Part shown: positions 27,023-35,905 of the stretch, piece by piece
Numbering within the stretch: position 1 is the first letter of the stretch
How the letters are laid out: the number at the start of each line of letters is the position of its first letter
Program-made: the position numbers and the translations under genes
Notes under the pieces: generated by a model
Told to the model about the DNA's origin: nothing
The model's input: only the letters and a program-made list of their open reading frames with translations
Databases searched by the model: none
DNA from: Euzebya rosea
GTDB taxonomy: Bacteria; Actinomycetota; Nitriliruptoria; Euzebyales; Euzebyaceae
Assembly: GCF_003073135.1 (NCBI RefSeq)
Contig: NZ_PGDQ01000010.1
Span: forward strand, 154,088-218,087
DNA length: 64,000 nucleotides
Direction of reading: 5' to 3'

Positions 27023-27759
27023 GCTCCCAACCCGGATGGGTCTCCCTCGTCGAGTCCTGGGCTGAGGACCTCTTCCTCCACGGCCACGACCTCGCTCGCT
27101 GGATCACCGACTACGTCGACCTCGAGGAGTCGCTGGCTGTCGGCTCGATGAGCCAGGAGGACCTCGCCCACGCGGCTGCCCTCTGGTCTGCACTTGATCA
27201 CGACCCGGAATGGCGCGATCAGAAGGTCTATCGGAGCGATCCAACCACATGGTGTCCGTCGCGTCTGTGCGCCAGCCGGCTTCGGGAGTGGCCGGACACC
27301 GTGGTACGGGGCCTTCTGGTCGCGGAGGGGGCACTGACGTTGCTGGAGCACCTGCGTGAACAGGCAGAGCCCCTCCGCCATGTGGCAGAGGTCCTCGCCG
27401 CAGAGCAGCGTCTGCACGCCCACCACTGGCAGCGATGGGTCCGTCTGCTCAGCCGCGATCCTGCCACCAGGGGGGAGTTCACCAAGGTGCTCGCGGACAC
27501 CTGCGCCGTCGCGGGCGACCTGTTCGGTGCTCCACCGGGCCCGACGGAGGTCGACGGCGAGCGTCGTGAGGGCTTGCACGCCACATGGTCGGCGCGGGTT
27601 CGTTCGGTGCTGACCGCTAGCGGGGTGGAGCCCCCGCAGCTACCGCCACGCTCGGCACGCACGTTCGTGGACGACCATTCTCCGTTGATCGTGATCCTGG
27701 AAGGCGCCCGAGGTGTACGGGCCGCCCATCCTGAATGGAACTACGAAGTCGTGGACTGA
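27019..27759 (+). CDS. paaC: PaaC-like epoxidase structural subunit
   Basis: 246 residues from a GTG overlapping paaB by 4 nt. Helical throughout; LAAEQRLHAHHWQRWVRLL and the HGHDLARWITDYVDLEES start fit PaaC, the inactive ferritin-like partner of PaaA. It lacks a full di-iron ligand set, as PaaC does. The sequence is more diverged than paaA, so the assignment also rests on gene order. Confidence 0.8.
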   Translation: MSSQPGWVSLVESWAEDLFLHGHDLARWITDYVDLEESLAVGSMSQEDLAHAAALWSALDHDPEWRDQKVYRSDPTTWCPSRLCASRLREWPDTVVRGLLVAEGALTLLEHLREQAEPLRHVAEVLAAEQRLHAHHWQRWVRLLSRDPATRGEFTKVLADTCAVAGDLFGAPPGPTEVDGERREGLHATWSARVRSVLTASGVEPPQLPPRSARTFVDDHSPLIVILEGARGVRAAHPEWNYEVVD

Positions 27760-27814
27760 GCGCCGCCGACTTGTCCGCCCGGGAAGAACGTCCGCTGAGA
27801 AGAAGGAGTCCTGC

Positions 27815-28288
27815 ATGACTGACAAGATCGCCTCGATCCGACACGCGCTGGATCGCGTGGAGGATCCTGAGATCGCCATCAGCCTACGCGACCTCGGCGT
27901 TCTGCGTGAGGTCCAGGTGACTGACAGCCATGTACAGGTGCGCCTGGTACCCACCCGCGTCGCCTGCCCTGGAAGGGCGCTGATGGCCTCGCGGGTGCGT
28001 GAGGCCGTCGAGTCCGTGGACTCGACGTTGGCTGTGGACATCATCTGGGACCACGAGTCCTGGGATCCGGGCGACATCAGCCCTGCCGGCTGCTCGGTCC
28101 TGCACCAGCAGGGCTTCGTGGCCGAGTCCGCCGCTGACCCCGTCTGTCCGTATTGTGGCGGGCTGGAGCTTCGGCCGGCAGGTGACTTCGGAGGTTCTCT
28201 GTGCAAGCGTCCGTTCACCTGTAGCAGCTGTGGCTCCACCGTCGACATGCTGGCGGGCGCATCCCTTCCCCTTGTGCGGGTGACGTGA
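27815..28288 (+). CDS. paaD: PaaD-like Fe-S assembly factor
   Basis: 157 residues. The N-terminal MIP18/DUF59 domain (ALDRVEDPEIAISLRDLGV) is followed by a C-terminal four-Cys zinc/iron site, CPYC near 111 and CSSCGS near 137. PaaD is needed for a working epoxidase. The start has AGAAGGAG upstream. The stop overlaps the next GTG by 4 nt. No paaE reductase gene follows, although it usually does. Confidence 0.85.
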   Translation: MTDKIASIRHALDRVEDPEIAISLRDLGVLREVQVTDSHVQVRLVPTRVACPGRALMASRVREAVESVDSTLAVDIIWDHESWDPGDISPAGCSVLHQQGFVAESAADPVCPYCGGLELRPAGDFGGSLCKRPFTCSSCGSTVDMLAGASLPLVRVT

Positions 28289-29178
28289 GGATGCGGATCG
28301 AACGGTCCCACCGGCCGGTGTTCCCCCCCGTGTCGTTCGTTCTCGGCGAGCGACTCAGCCCCCCGAACTACGCGAGGTCGCTGGGGCTGGAGGACGCGGA
28401 GCTGCTGAATCTGCATGCCGCCCGCCTGGCCGGCCTGTCGGCTCGACCGGTGCCGCCCGCCATGTTCGGGTTCTTCCTCGCGGTGACCCCCGAGGACTTG
28501 ACGGACACGCTGGCGTTCACCTGGGGGAGGACGCTCAACGTCGGAATCGACGTGCGCTGGTACGGCCTCCCGGTCACTGAGGAGGATCAGGTCACGGGGC
28601 AGGCCTCGGTTCTCGATGCCTGGGAGCGACCTGGGTCTCGGGGCGGGTACCGGCAGTTCCTCCGCCTGCGCGCCCGTTTCACCCGCGATGATGCACCGGT
28701 CTGCGATTGGGAGGTGCTCTTCACGGAGTCTCGTCACGAGGCCACAGTCGGTGAGGTCGATGACCATGATCCGCGCCCGGCGGCCGCCGAGCCGGCTGCT
28801 GAGTCTGCTTCGGCCATCGAGGACCTCCCGTCGGCCGTGAGTCCGACGGTGGACCGGATGATGCTCGCACGGTTGTCGGTGGCGCTGGACAACCCAGACC
28901 CGCTCCACCTCGATGATGACGTGGCTCGTGCAGCCGGGTTCGATGCGGTTGTCGGTCAGGGATCGGCTGTCGTGGGCATGTTGCATGAACCCTGGCGGCG
29001 GGCGAAGGGGCTCGCGGCCCCAGTCGTGCTTCGGAGCCAGCAGGTCCGCCCCTATGGCATCGGCGACCGGCTGGTTGCCGACGGCCAGATGGTGGCCGCT
29101 GACGCAGGCCGGGCCCAGGTGCGCGATCAGGACGGGGAACTGATCGGCCGGGCGACACTGCAGGAGTTCGACGGATGA
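28285..29178 (+). CDS. MaoC N- plus C-domain hydratase (fused double hotdog)
   Basis: 297 residues. The N-terminal half (FPPVSFVLGERLSPPNY to VLFTESR) is a FAS1-like MaoC half and the C-terminal half holds the catalytic signature ALDNPDPLHLDDDVARAAGF with the Asp/His pair. It is the fused counterpart of the two-gene hydratase at 6.8-7.6 kb. It probably hydrates an enoyl-CoA made after ring epoxidation or ring opening. GTG start overlapping paaD. Confidence 0.83.
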   Translation: MRMRIERSHRPVFPPVSFVLGERLSPPNYARSLGLEDAELLNLHAARLAGLSARPVPPAMFGFFLAVTPEDLTDTLAFTWGRTLNVGIDVRWYGLPVTEEDQVTGQASVLDAWERPGSRGGYRQFLRLRARFTRDDAPVCDWEVLFTESRHEATVGEVDDHDPRPAAAEPAAESASAIEDLPSAVSPTVDRMMLARLSVALDNPDPLHLDDDVARAAGFDAVVGQGSAVVGMLHEPWRRAKGLAAPVVLRSQQVRPYGIGDRLVADGQMVAADAGRAQVRDQDGELIGRATLQEFDG

Positions 29179-29924
29179 CGGCGCCGTCGGACCGTGTGGC
29201 CCTGGTGACGGGTTCCGCACGCGGCATCGGCGTCGGCATCGTCGACCGGCTCCTCCGCGACGGGTTCAGGGTGGCAGTCGTCGACCTCGACGCAGACGCG
29301 GTCGACGAACGAGTTGCCGTCTGGCAGGGGCGAGGTCACACGGTCGTCGGCGTGGCCGCCGATGTGAGTGACCGCGATGCAGTACGAGCGGCTGTGTCCG
29401 CAGTCACGGAGGCCCTGGGGCCGGTTGACGTGGTGGTCAACAACGCCGGAGTGTGGACGTTCCAGCCTTTCGCCTCCTCCGAGCCAGCACAGTGGATGCG
29501 GGACATCAACGTGAACCTCGTCGGCACCCTGACCGTGACCAGGGAGGTCCTTCCCGGCATGCTCGCGCGGGGTCATGGCCGGGTGATCAACATCGTCTCG
29601 GACTCCGGCCGTGTGGGCGAACTCAACGTGGCCGCCTACGCGGCTGCCAAGGCCGGTGTCATGGGGTTCGCGCGTGCCCTCGCCAAGGAGGTCGGCCGAG
29701 ACGGCGTCACGGTCAACAACGTGTCCCTGTCCACCACGCTAACCCCTGGTGCCCATGACACCTATGACGAGGCGCAACTCGCCAAGATGACCCGCAGGTA
29801 CCCAGTGGGCCGCCTCGGCAGGCCAGCAGATGCAGCAGGTGCTGTCGCGTACTTCGCGTCAGGGGACGCCGAGTGGGTCACTGGCCAGACCCTGTCGGTC
29901 AATGGTGGCTACGCGATGCTCTGA
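29175..29924 (+). CDS. short-chain dehydrogenase, FabG-like
   Basis: 249 residues. TGSARGIG (12-19), VNNAG (88-92), Tyr155 and Lys159 in YAAAK. Oxidation of a 3-hydroxyacyl-CoA from the preceding hydratase is the likely role. ATG 29175 overlaps that gene's stop. It ends the paa-like operon and converges with the TetR gene 12 bp on. Confidence 0.88.
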   Translation: MTAPSDRVALVTGSARGIGVGIVDRLLRDGFRVAVVDLDADAVDERVAVWQGRGHTVVGVAADVSDRDAVRAAVSAVTEALGPVDVVVNNAGVWTFQPFASSEPAQWMRDINVNLVGTLTVTREVLPGMLARGHGRVINIVSDSGRVGELNVAAYAAAKAGVMGFARALAKEVGRDGVTVNNVSLSTTLTPGAHDTYDEAQLAKMTRRYPVGRLGRPADAAGAVAYFASGDAEWVTGQTLSVNGGYAML

Positions 29925-29936
29925 GGGGTGACACGC

Positions 29937-30572
29937 TCACCGCGTCGGGGGCTGGTGCAATCCGATGAGATCGAGGAACACGGCGGCGATCTGGCCCGCC
30001 TGGAGCGGGCCGCTGGGCCGGAACCATCGGTGTGCCCAGCTGATCATCCCGACTATCCCCTGCGCAAGGACCCACGGAGGAGCGTTGGCAGGTAGGTCTC
30101 CGGAGGCCTGGAGCTCCTGGACGACCTCGCTGATGTGGCTCACGAATAGGCGTTCATCCTCTGCGATCTGATGTCGCAGCTCCTGCGACAGCTGGTGAAG
30201 CTCCTTGTAGTACACGGTGTAGGGGACCTGGCTCTCGACCACGGCCTCGGTGAACCGGGTCACTATCTCGGTGAGGTGGGCCCGTGGGTCGTCGCGGCTG
30301 CCCGAGTCCTCCAGGACCCCACGCATGGTCTGGTCGATACCCAAGGCGATCTCGTGAAGGAGGTCCTCCTTGGAACCCACGTAATGATAAATGGCTGGTT
30401 GCGACAGTCCGACTCGCGCAGCGATGTCCTTGGTCGTCCCCGCGACGAAACCGCGTTCGGCGAAGACCTCGGCTGCCGCGGCAAGGATACGGCGTCGCTT
30501 GTCATCGAAGTCGCCGCCGGGTGGGGCGGTGGGCTGGCTCGGGATCGTCAATTCACCATCTGCTTTCCTCAT
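29937..30572 (-). CDS. TetR-family repressor, KstR2-like
   Basis: 211 residues. The N-terminal helix-turn-helix spans about 25-70 (RRRILAAAAEVFAERGF, then KDIAARVGLSQPAIYHYVGS). The ligand-binding half ends in HRWFRPSGPLQAGQIAAVFL, resembling the end of KstR2 and similar acyl-CoA-responsive repressors. It is second in a two-gene unit behind the SDR at 30605-31327, driven from operator D. As the only regulator in the left island it is the best candidate to bind all five operators, released by an acyl-CoA. It would then also control itself. Confidence 0.87.
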   Translation of the reverse strand: MRKADGELTIPSQPTAPPGGDFDDKRRRILAAAAEVFAERGFVAGTTKDIAARVGLSQPAIYHYVGSKEDLLHEIALGIDQTMRGVLEDSGSRDDPRAHLTEIVTRFTEAVVESQVPYTVYYKELHQLSQELRHQIAEDERLFVSHISEVVQELQASGDLPANAPPWVLAQGIVGMISWAHRWFRPSGPLQAGQIAAVFLDLIGLHQPPTR

Positions 30573-30604
30573 GACTGTTCGTTCGTCGGATCGCCCTGGG
30601 CGGC

Positions 30605-31327
30605 CTAGGTGTGCCCGGAGGAGAGTCCGCCGTCTACGTAGATCGTCTGACCCGAGACATACGCAGCTGCCGCGCTGCACAGGAAGTCAACCACACCGGC
30701 AACGTCCGAGGGGGTTCCCGCTCTCCGGGCCGGTACCCCGTTGATGAAGCGCTCGTAGGCTCCAGGAGCGCGGCGCCTGAACTCCGCGGTGCCTGGGGTG
30801 TCGATGACTCCGGGGCAGATCACGTTGGCCGTGATCCCTGCAGGCCCCCCCTCGATGGCCACCGTTCGTGCCAGGCCGACAAGGCCAGCCTTCGCTGCTG
30901 CGTAGTTGGCCTGTCCGAAGTTGCCGTCCTTGGCAATCGACGAGAGGTAGACCATCCGCCCCGACCCCGCCGCCACCATGGCCGGCCATATCGTTCGGGT
31001 GAGCAAGAAGCCCGCAGTGAGGTCGACACGGATCACCTGGTCCCAGTCGGCCAGGCCCATTCGTTCGATCCTGGCGTCCCGCTGAATCCCCGCGTTGGCT
31101 ACGCCAACCGTGGGCGGATCGAAGCGTTCGGCGACCGTGGCAACCGCTTGAGCCAGTGTGTCCGCCTGACCGACATCGCACACCACACCCAGCATGTTCG
31201 GGCCGGAGAGCGACTCCACTGCCGGGTCGAGGTCCAGTGCGCCGACCTGCAGGCCGGAGGCCTCCAGCGCTGCAGCCACACTCGCGCCGATGCCACGCGC
31301 CGCCCCGGTCACGATCGCGGTAACCAT
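30605..31327 (-). CDS. short-chain dehydrogenase
   Basis: 240 residues. TGAARGIG (7-14), NAG (78-80), Ser129/130, Tyr142 and Lys146 in YAAAK. The start at 31327 has GGGGGT upstream; the longer frame runs through the operator and is unlikely. It precedes the TetR gene by 32 bp in one unit. Likely a 3-hydroxyacyl-CoA or alcohol dehydrogenase of the same pathway. Confidence 0.87.
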   Translation of the reverse strand: MVTAIVTGAARGIGASVAAALEASGLQVGALDLDPAVESLSGPNMLGVVCDVGQADTLAQAVATVAERFDPPTVGVANAGIQRDARIERMGLADWDQVIRVDLTAGFLLTRTIWPAMVAAGSGRMVYLSSIAKDGNFGQANYAAAKAGLVGLARTVAIEGGPAGITANVICPGVIDTPGTAEFRRRAPGAYERFINGVPARRAGTPSDVAGVVDFLCSAAAAYVSGQTIYVDGGLSSGHT

Positions 31328-31343
31328 CCCACTGACCCCCTTG

Positions 31344-31372
31344 TTGTCTATCGATGGATCGAACGGTAACAT
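31344..31372. promoter_or_regulatory. divergent promoter with TetR-type operator D
   Basis: CTATCGATGGATCGAACG (31348-31365) matches the shared operator. For the plus strand TTGTCT (31344-31349) and TAACAT (31367-31372) have a 17-bp spacer that contains it; transcription would begin almost at the ATG 31383, giving a leaderless message. The SDR-TetR unit starts on the other side, so the repressor would be autoregulated. Confidence 0.65.
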
Positions 31373-31382
31373 CTAGGCGCAG

Positions 31383-32177
31383 ATGGTCCAAGATGCCTCC
31401 ACGTCCGCGGTGCTCATGACCCACGCCGATGGTGTCCTGCACATCGAACTCAACAGGCCGGAGCGGCTCAACGCGCTTGACGCGGAGAGCGTCGAGCGGA
31501 TTCGTGACGGTCTCATCGCCGTCGGCGACGAGCCCTCGGTCGGCGCCGTGGTGATCTCCGGGCGTGGCCGAGCCTTCTGCGCGGGGCGAGATCTGCGCAC
31601 GCTGCATGCCATACCGGACCGGCGCTCCATGTCGGTACAAGACCGGGCAGCGGCCCGTCGGGACGAGCACGATCGTCTCCTCAACGGGTTCACCGTGGTG
31701 ACCCTTCTGCGCACCGTGGGAGTCCCTTGCATCGCGGCTCTCCACGGAGCAGTGGCCGGGGCCGGACTGGGGATCGCGCTCGCCTGCGACCTGCGCGTGG
31801 TCGCCACGGATACCACGCTGGTCTCCGCGTATGGTCGGATCGGCCTGCCGGGGGACTGGGGCGTCACCAGGATGCTGCCGCGCGTCGTGGGTGACGCCCT
31901 CGCAAGACGGATGCTCTTCACCGGGCACCGTCCGACGGTGGCCGAGCTGGAGGCCGTTGGCTTCGCCACCGCCGTTGTCCGGCCCGATGAGGCCACGGCT
32001 GCGGCACTCCGCCAGGGTGTCTCGCTGGCGGCCGGCCCGCGCATAGCCCACCACCACATGAAGGCACTGTTGCGCGACGACCGGTTGGTGGAGCATCTGG
32101 AGAAGGAGGTTCATGCAACGATGCTGTGTCAGGAGACCGACGCGCATCGGGTCGCCCTTCAGGAGCTACTCACCTGA
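31383..32177 (+). CDS. enoyl-CoA hydratase/isomerase (crotonase family)
   Basis: 264 residues. GRGRAFCAGRDL (about 60-71) and HGAVAGAGLGIALACDL form the oxyanion hole of the crotonase fold, and RIGLPGDWGVTRMLPR the active-site loop. The loop carries GDWG rather than the acid-rich version of classical hydratases, so isomerase or ring-CoA activity, as in PaaG or PaaB types, is possible. It is a single-gene unit from operator D, converging with the acyl-CoA dehydrogenase operon. Confidence 0.87.
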   Translation: MVQDASTSAVLMTHADGVLHIELNRPERLNALDAESVERIRDGLIAVGDEPSVGAVVISGRGRAFCAGRDLRTLHAIPDRRSMSVQDRAAARRDEHDRLLNGFTVVTLLRTVGVPCIAALHGAVAGAGLGIALACDLRVVATDTTLVSAYGRIGLPGDWGVTRMLPRVVGDALARRMLFTGHRPTVAELEAVGFATAVVRPDEATAAALRQGVSLAAGPRIAHHHMKALLRDDRLVEHLEKEVHATMLCQETDAHRVALQELLT

Positions 32178-32191
32178 GGCGTCTGCAACCC

Positions 32192-33349
32192 TCAGTAGGA
32201 CTTGGGAAGTCCCAGCCCCCGCTCGGCAACGAAGTTGAGCACCATCTCACGGCTCACCGGGGCCGTCTTGAGGAAACGGGCCAGGCTCCAGAACTCTGCG
32301 ATGCCGTACTCCTCGGCGAAGCCGTTGCCTCCATGGGCCTGCATCGACCGGTCGACAGCCATCATGGCCGCGTCGGCGGCAGCGAGCTTGGCCACGTTGC
32401 TGGCCATCCCGGCGTTGCGCCCTTGGTCGTACTCCCGCGCCGCGACACTGGTCATCTGTCTGGCGAGTTCGACCTGGACGAATGCTTCGGCAAGCGGGTG
32501 CGCCAGACCCTGGTGGCTTCCGATGGGCACACCCCAGACCTGACGCTGGTTGGCGTAGGTTGCCGCCCGGTCCAAGGCGTACCGGGCCACCCCGTTGGCC
32601 AGTGCGGCACCGAGGATCCGTTCGGGGTTGAGGCCGGCGAAAACCTGTCGCAGGCCTTCGCCTGCGCGTCCGATAAGGCGATCCTCGCTGAGGTGCACAT
32701 CGTCGAAGTACAGGGTGTACTGACGTTCCGGAAGGGTCAGGGCGACGGGGATGGGGTCCTTCCGCAAGCCAGGAGCATCGGCATCGACGACGAACAGCGA
32801 CAGCTCCCCGTGCCCCTTCTGATCAGTGCCGGTCCGGGCGACCACCAGGATGTGGTCGGCGACATCGACCCCAGTGATGTAGTACTTCTGTCCACGCAGG
32901 ACCCAGCCGTCGCCATCACGCGTGGCCCGGGTCGTCAGGGCGTGGCTGTTGGAGCCAGCGTCCGGCTCGGTGATGGCGAATGCGAATATGGAGTCTCCCG
33001 CGGTCATTGAGGGCAGCCACTCCTTGCGCTGCTCGGGGTTGCCGAAACGTGCGATCACCGAGCCGCAGATGGCTGATGACACAACGATCATCATCAACGG
33101 CGAGCCGGTGGCGGCGAACTCCTCAGCCACCACCGCCAGTTCGGCGATGCCCATTCCCCCGCCGCCATGTTCCTCGGGGAGGTTCACCCCCACCAGTCCT
33201 GCCTCAGCGGCTGCCTGCCACAGCTCGTGGGTGTGCTCGTGCGCACGGGCCTTCGCCAGGAAGTAGTCGGGTCCGAAGTCCCTGCCGATGCGATTGATGG
33301 TGTCCCGGAGCATCTGTTCATCGGGGTCGGTGCGCCACATCACGGTCAT
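32192..33349 (-). CDS. acyl-CoA dehydrogenase
   Basis: 385 residues, full-length FAD enzyme. FAFAITEPDAGSNSHALTTRA is the beta-sheet flavin motif, YYITGVDVADHILVVART the mid domain, and MQAHGGNGFAEEYGI the C-terminal helical motif. It forms the alpha,beta double bond of an acyl-CoA. It overlaps the upstream MaoC gene by 4 nt. With the second dehydrogenase at 33.8-35.0 kb it could form a heteromer, as FadE pairs do in steroid catabolism. Confidence 0.9.
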   Translation of the reverse strand: MTVMWRTDPDEQMLRDTINRIGRDFGPDYFLAKARAHEHTHELWQAAAEAGLVGVNLPEEHGGGGMGIAELAVVAEEFAATGSPLMMIVVSSAICGSVIARFGNPEQRKEWLPSMTAGDSIFAFAITEPDAGSNSHALTTRATRDGDGWVLRGQKYYITGVDVADHILVVARTGTDQKGHGELSLFVVDADAPGLRKDPIPVALTLPERQYTLYFDDVHLSEDRLIGRAGEGLRQVFAGLNPERILGAALANGVARYALDRAATYANQRQVWGVPIGSHQGLAHPLAEAFVQVELARQMTSVAAREYDQGRNAGMASNVAKLAAADAAMMAVDRSMQAHGGNGFAEEYGIAEFWSLARFLKTAPVSREMVLNFVAERGLGLPKSY

Positions 33350-33834
33350 GTCGGGAACTCCTGCTCGTCGGGACTTTCAGTCGGAAGGGGGGTGTCGGTG
33401 GCCACTGAGTGACGGGCGATGAGGCCGGTCGTCGAGAAGGACATGAGGACCGAGTCGCGTTGGTCCAGCACCTCGAAGTCCATTCGGATGAACCCGCGTC
33501 CGCGGCGGGTGAGCCGCCGTTCCGAGATCGTCACCCTCGCCCTCACGCGGTCCCCCGGCCGGGTTGGCGCGAACCAGCGGGCGTCGTCCAGCGAGATGCC
33601 GCCCTGACCATCGTGCTCCATGATCCCGTGCCCCATCCACAGCGACCAGGCGACGGCCATGGTGTGGAAACCCGAGGCGATCAACCCACCGAAGGCTCCC
33701 GCGTCCGCGACGCTTGGGTCGGTGTGCATGGGCTGGGGGTCGTACTCCTTTGCGAAAGCGATGATCTCGTCTGCAGAGATGCGTCGGTCGCGGGTGACAT
33801 GAACCGAGCCCAGCTCTATGTCCTCGTACTTCAT
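33346..33834 (-). CDS. MaoC-family hydratase
   Basis: 162 residues. AFAKEYDPQPMHTDPSVAD contains the Asp/His catalytic pair, followed by GGLIASGFHTMAVAWSLWM. The start at 33834 has GGTGGAGG upstream and overlaps the previous stop. It lies between two acyl-CoA dehydrogenases, the natural place for hydrating their product. Confidence 0.87.
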   Translation of the reverse strand: MKYEDIELGSVHVTRDRRISADEIIAFAKEYDPQPMHTDPSVADAGAFGGLIASGFHTMAVAWSLWMGHGIMEHDGQGGISLDDARWFAPTRPGDRVRARVTISERRLTRRGRGFIRMDFEVLDQRDSVLMSFSTTGLIARHSVATDTPLPTESPDEQEFPT

Positions 33835-35039
33835 CGGCCACCTCCACCTGTACTGAGCGCCGCCCGGCCGAGCATGTTCAGCAGACTCTCCGACGTGCCC
33901 CCAGCGATGGTCCAGCCACGTACCTCTCTGAGGATCCTCTCGGCCGGGTGATCCTCGGCGCTCACGATGCCGCGCCACCCCAGCAGCTGGATGGCTGCGT
34001 CCGCCGAGGACACCGCCACCCGGGAGGCGGCCAGCTTTGCGCGCGCCGTGTCCAGGGCGTCAGGAAAGCCATGGGCATCCACGCGTGATGCGGCTCGGTA
34101 GGTGAGCAGCCGTGCAGCCTCCAGCTCCAGTTCGAGCTCGGCCACGCGCCACTGGAGTCCCTGACGACTTGAGAGCGGACGTCCTCCCTGGACGCGCTGC
34201 CTGAGGTGGTCCTCGGCGAGATCCAGCGCACGCCTGGCCACGCCACAGCAGATCCCGGCGATACCGATCCGCATGGCGTTGTAGCTCTGCATCGCCAACG
34301 CGAACCCGCCTGCGTCCGGACGGATCACCGCTGCCTCATCGGCAACCCCGGCGACATCGAGTTCGATCACGGCCTCGGGCGTGGCGTTTCCGCCGATCTT
34401 GCGATGGACGCGTCGTACCACGCAGCCCGGAGCGTCAGCGTCCACGAGCACGTAGCCAAGCCCCCGAACCCCCTCCGCCGGGCTCATCCTGGCCATCACC
34501 AGGTGCGCTCCCGCGAGCGACCCGCCAGTCACGAAGCACTTCGTGCCAGAGACCGACCAGCCATCGGGGCTGGCTGTGGCGGTGGTGGCGATCTCCGCCA
34601 GCGACGAGCCGGCGGCCAGCTCGGTGATGGCGATCGAGACGAGGGTCTCACCCGCCAACACGGCGGGCACCCAACGCTCCCGGAGACGTGGGTGGCCGAT
34701 GGTCGACAGGACGTAGGCCGGACCGTTGGCGGCGATCTGGGTCGCCTCGGCCAGGGTGAAGGAGTGCCGCGCGAGCGCCTCGATGACCGCCACAGCTGCC
34801 AGTCGGGGCAGGCCCGCGCCACCGACCTCCTCCGGATGGGTCATCCCCAGCACCCCGTGGGACCCGAGGACCGCCACCTCCGGCCAGGGGAACAGGCCGT
34901 CCGCGTCCCACTTGTGGTCGTCAGCGGCGAGCCTTGACGCCAGCTGGCCCGCGCGGTCCGCAAGCTCTCGGTACTGCGCTGGCAGCTCGAGCGACAAGCC
35001 AGCTGCCGACGGGTCGATGTCGAGGTCGAGCACCTTCAT
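33831..35039 (-). CDS. acyl-CoA dehydrogenase, second paralogue
   Basis: 402 residues. VSIAITELAAGSSLAEIATTA is a diverged flavin-binding segment, GGNATPEAVIELDVAG the mid domain, and REVRGWTIAGGTSESLLNML the C-terminal motif. It differs clearly from the 32.2-kb copy, as expected of heteromeric FadE partners. The ATG at 35039 overlaps the amidohydrolase stop (ATGA), so it is preferred to the GTG at 35048. Confidence 0.88.
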   Translation of the reverse strand: MKVLDLDIDPSAAGLSLELPAQYRELADRAGQLASRLAADDHKWDADGLFPWPEVAVLGSHGVLGMTHPEEVGGAGLPRLAAVAVIEALARHSFTLAEATQIAANGPAYVLSTIGHPRLRERWVPAVLAGETLVSIAITELAAGSSLAEIATTATASPDGWSVSGTKCFVTGGSLAGAHLVMARMSPAEGVRGLGYVLVDADAPGCVVRRVHRKIGGNATPEAVIELDVAGVADEAAVIRPDAGGFALAMQSYNAMRIGIAGICCGVARRALDLAEDHLRQRVQGGRPLSSRQGLQWRVAELELELEAARLLTYRAASRVDAHGFPDALDTARAKLAASRVAVSSADAAIQLLGWRGIVSAEDHPAERILREVRGWTIAGGTSESLLNMLGRAALSTGGGGR

Positions 35040-35905
35040 GCCGTGCACCCTTCGACGTCGGTGGTCTCCAGCAGCCCCGTCAACCCGAACAGCTCAGCGG
35101 CGTTTCGCCACATCAGTCGATCGATCGTCGCCGGACGGAAGGGCAGCTGACGGAGCTGACTGGTGAGGTCACGGATAGGTGGGGACGAGGGCCAGTCGCT
35201 GCCCCAGAGGAGCCGGTCGGCGACCCGGTCGAGGTCCGGGAAGATCTCGGGGAGACGGCGTGGTGGCAGCCCCGACAGCTCCATCCACACGTTTCGCCGC
35301 ATCCGGGTGAGGAAGAAGACCTGTTCGGTCCAGAATCCCCTCCCCGAATGGGCGAGGAGGAAGTTGACCTCGGGGAAGTCCACCGCGGCCTCGTCGACCA
35401 GCAGCGGATCGCAGTGTCGCATCTTCGCCCCCGGGAACACCGACGAGCCGACGTGGACCATGACCGGAACCCGGTGTTCGGCGGCAACGGCGTACAGCGG
35501 GTAGAGCGCCCGGTCGTTGGGTGGCAGCTGGTGGCTGGCCGGATGGACCTTGAGCCCGACCGCCCCCTCGCCGATGGCCGCGGCGAACCGGCGGTGGGCA
35601 CCGGTCACGCTGCGAGGGTCGTACTGCACGAACGGCAGCAGCATGCCGTCGGACTCCTCGGCGTCCTGCAGCGTGTACTCCTGAAGCGGCCCACGCCCCG
35701 AGGGGATCGCCATGCCGATCGTCACCCCCTGCGACCGTAGGTACGGCCCAACTCGGCTCCCGATGGGCCCGTCGGGCTCAAGGGCTCCCAGGGCAGCCTC
35801 GTCGGCGGTCTCGCGGGCCAGCTCCAGACCCTCGGGGATCCAACGTGCCGTCGCCCCGACATGGACATGGCAGTCGACGACGGGTGGGGGTTCCGGGAAG
35901 GGCAT
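35036..35905 (-). CDS. amidohydrolase-2 family metal-dependent hydrolase or decarboxylase
   Basis: 289 residues, TIM barrel. DCHVHVG (11-17) gives the first metal ligands, KVHPASH and HVGSS the middle ones, and LLWGSDWP the terminal Asp. The family includes ACMSD-type decarboxylases and hydrolases of ring-cleavage products, so cleavage or decarboxylation of an opened-ring intermediate is plausible. It is first in its operon and probably nearly leaderless from operator E. Confidence 0.83.
   Translation of the reverse strand: MPFPEPPPVVDCHVHVGATARWIPEGLELARETADEAALGALEPDGPIGSRVGPYLRSQGVTIGMAIPSGRGPLQEYTLQDAEESDGMLLPFVQYDPRSVTGAHRRFAAAIGEGAVGLKVHPASHQLPPNDRALYPLYAVAAEHRVPVMVHVGSSVFPGAKMRHCDPLLVDEAAVDFPEVNFLLAHSGRGFWTEQVFFLTRMRRNVWMELSGLPPRRLPEIFPDLDRVADRLLWGSDWPSSPPIRDLTSQLRQLPFRPATIDRLMWRNAAELFGLTGLLETTDVEGCTA

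Noticed and set aside
25791..28288. Benzoyl-CoA epoxidase (BoxAB) instead of a PaaABCD-like enzyme
   Set aside because: The four small genes match PaaA, B, C and D in order and length; no BoxA-type flavoprotein or BoxC-like large crotonase is present.
27640..29220. 526-residue minus-strand open frame over paaC-paaD-MaoC
   Set aside because: Plus-strand genes there overlap in tidy start/stop pairs and carry known motifs; the antisense frame does not.
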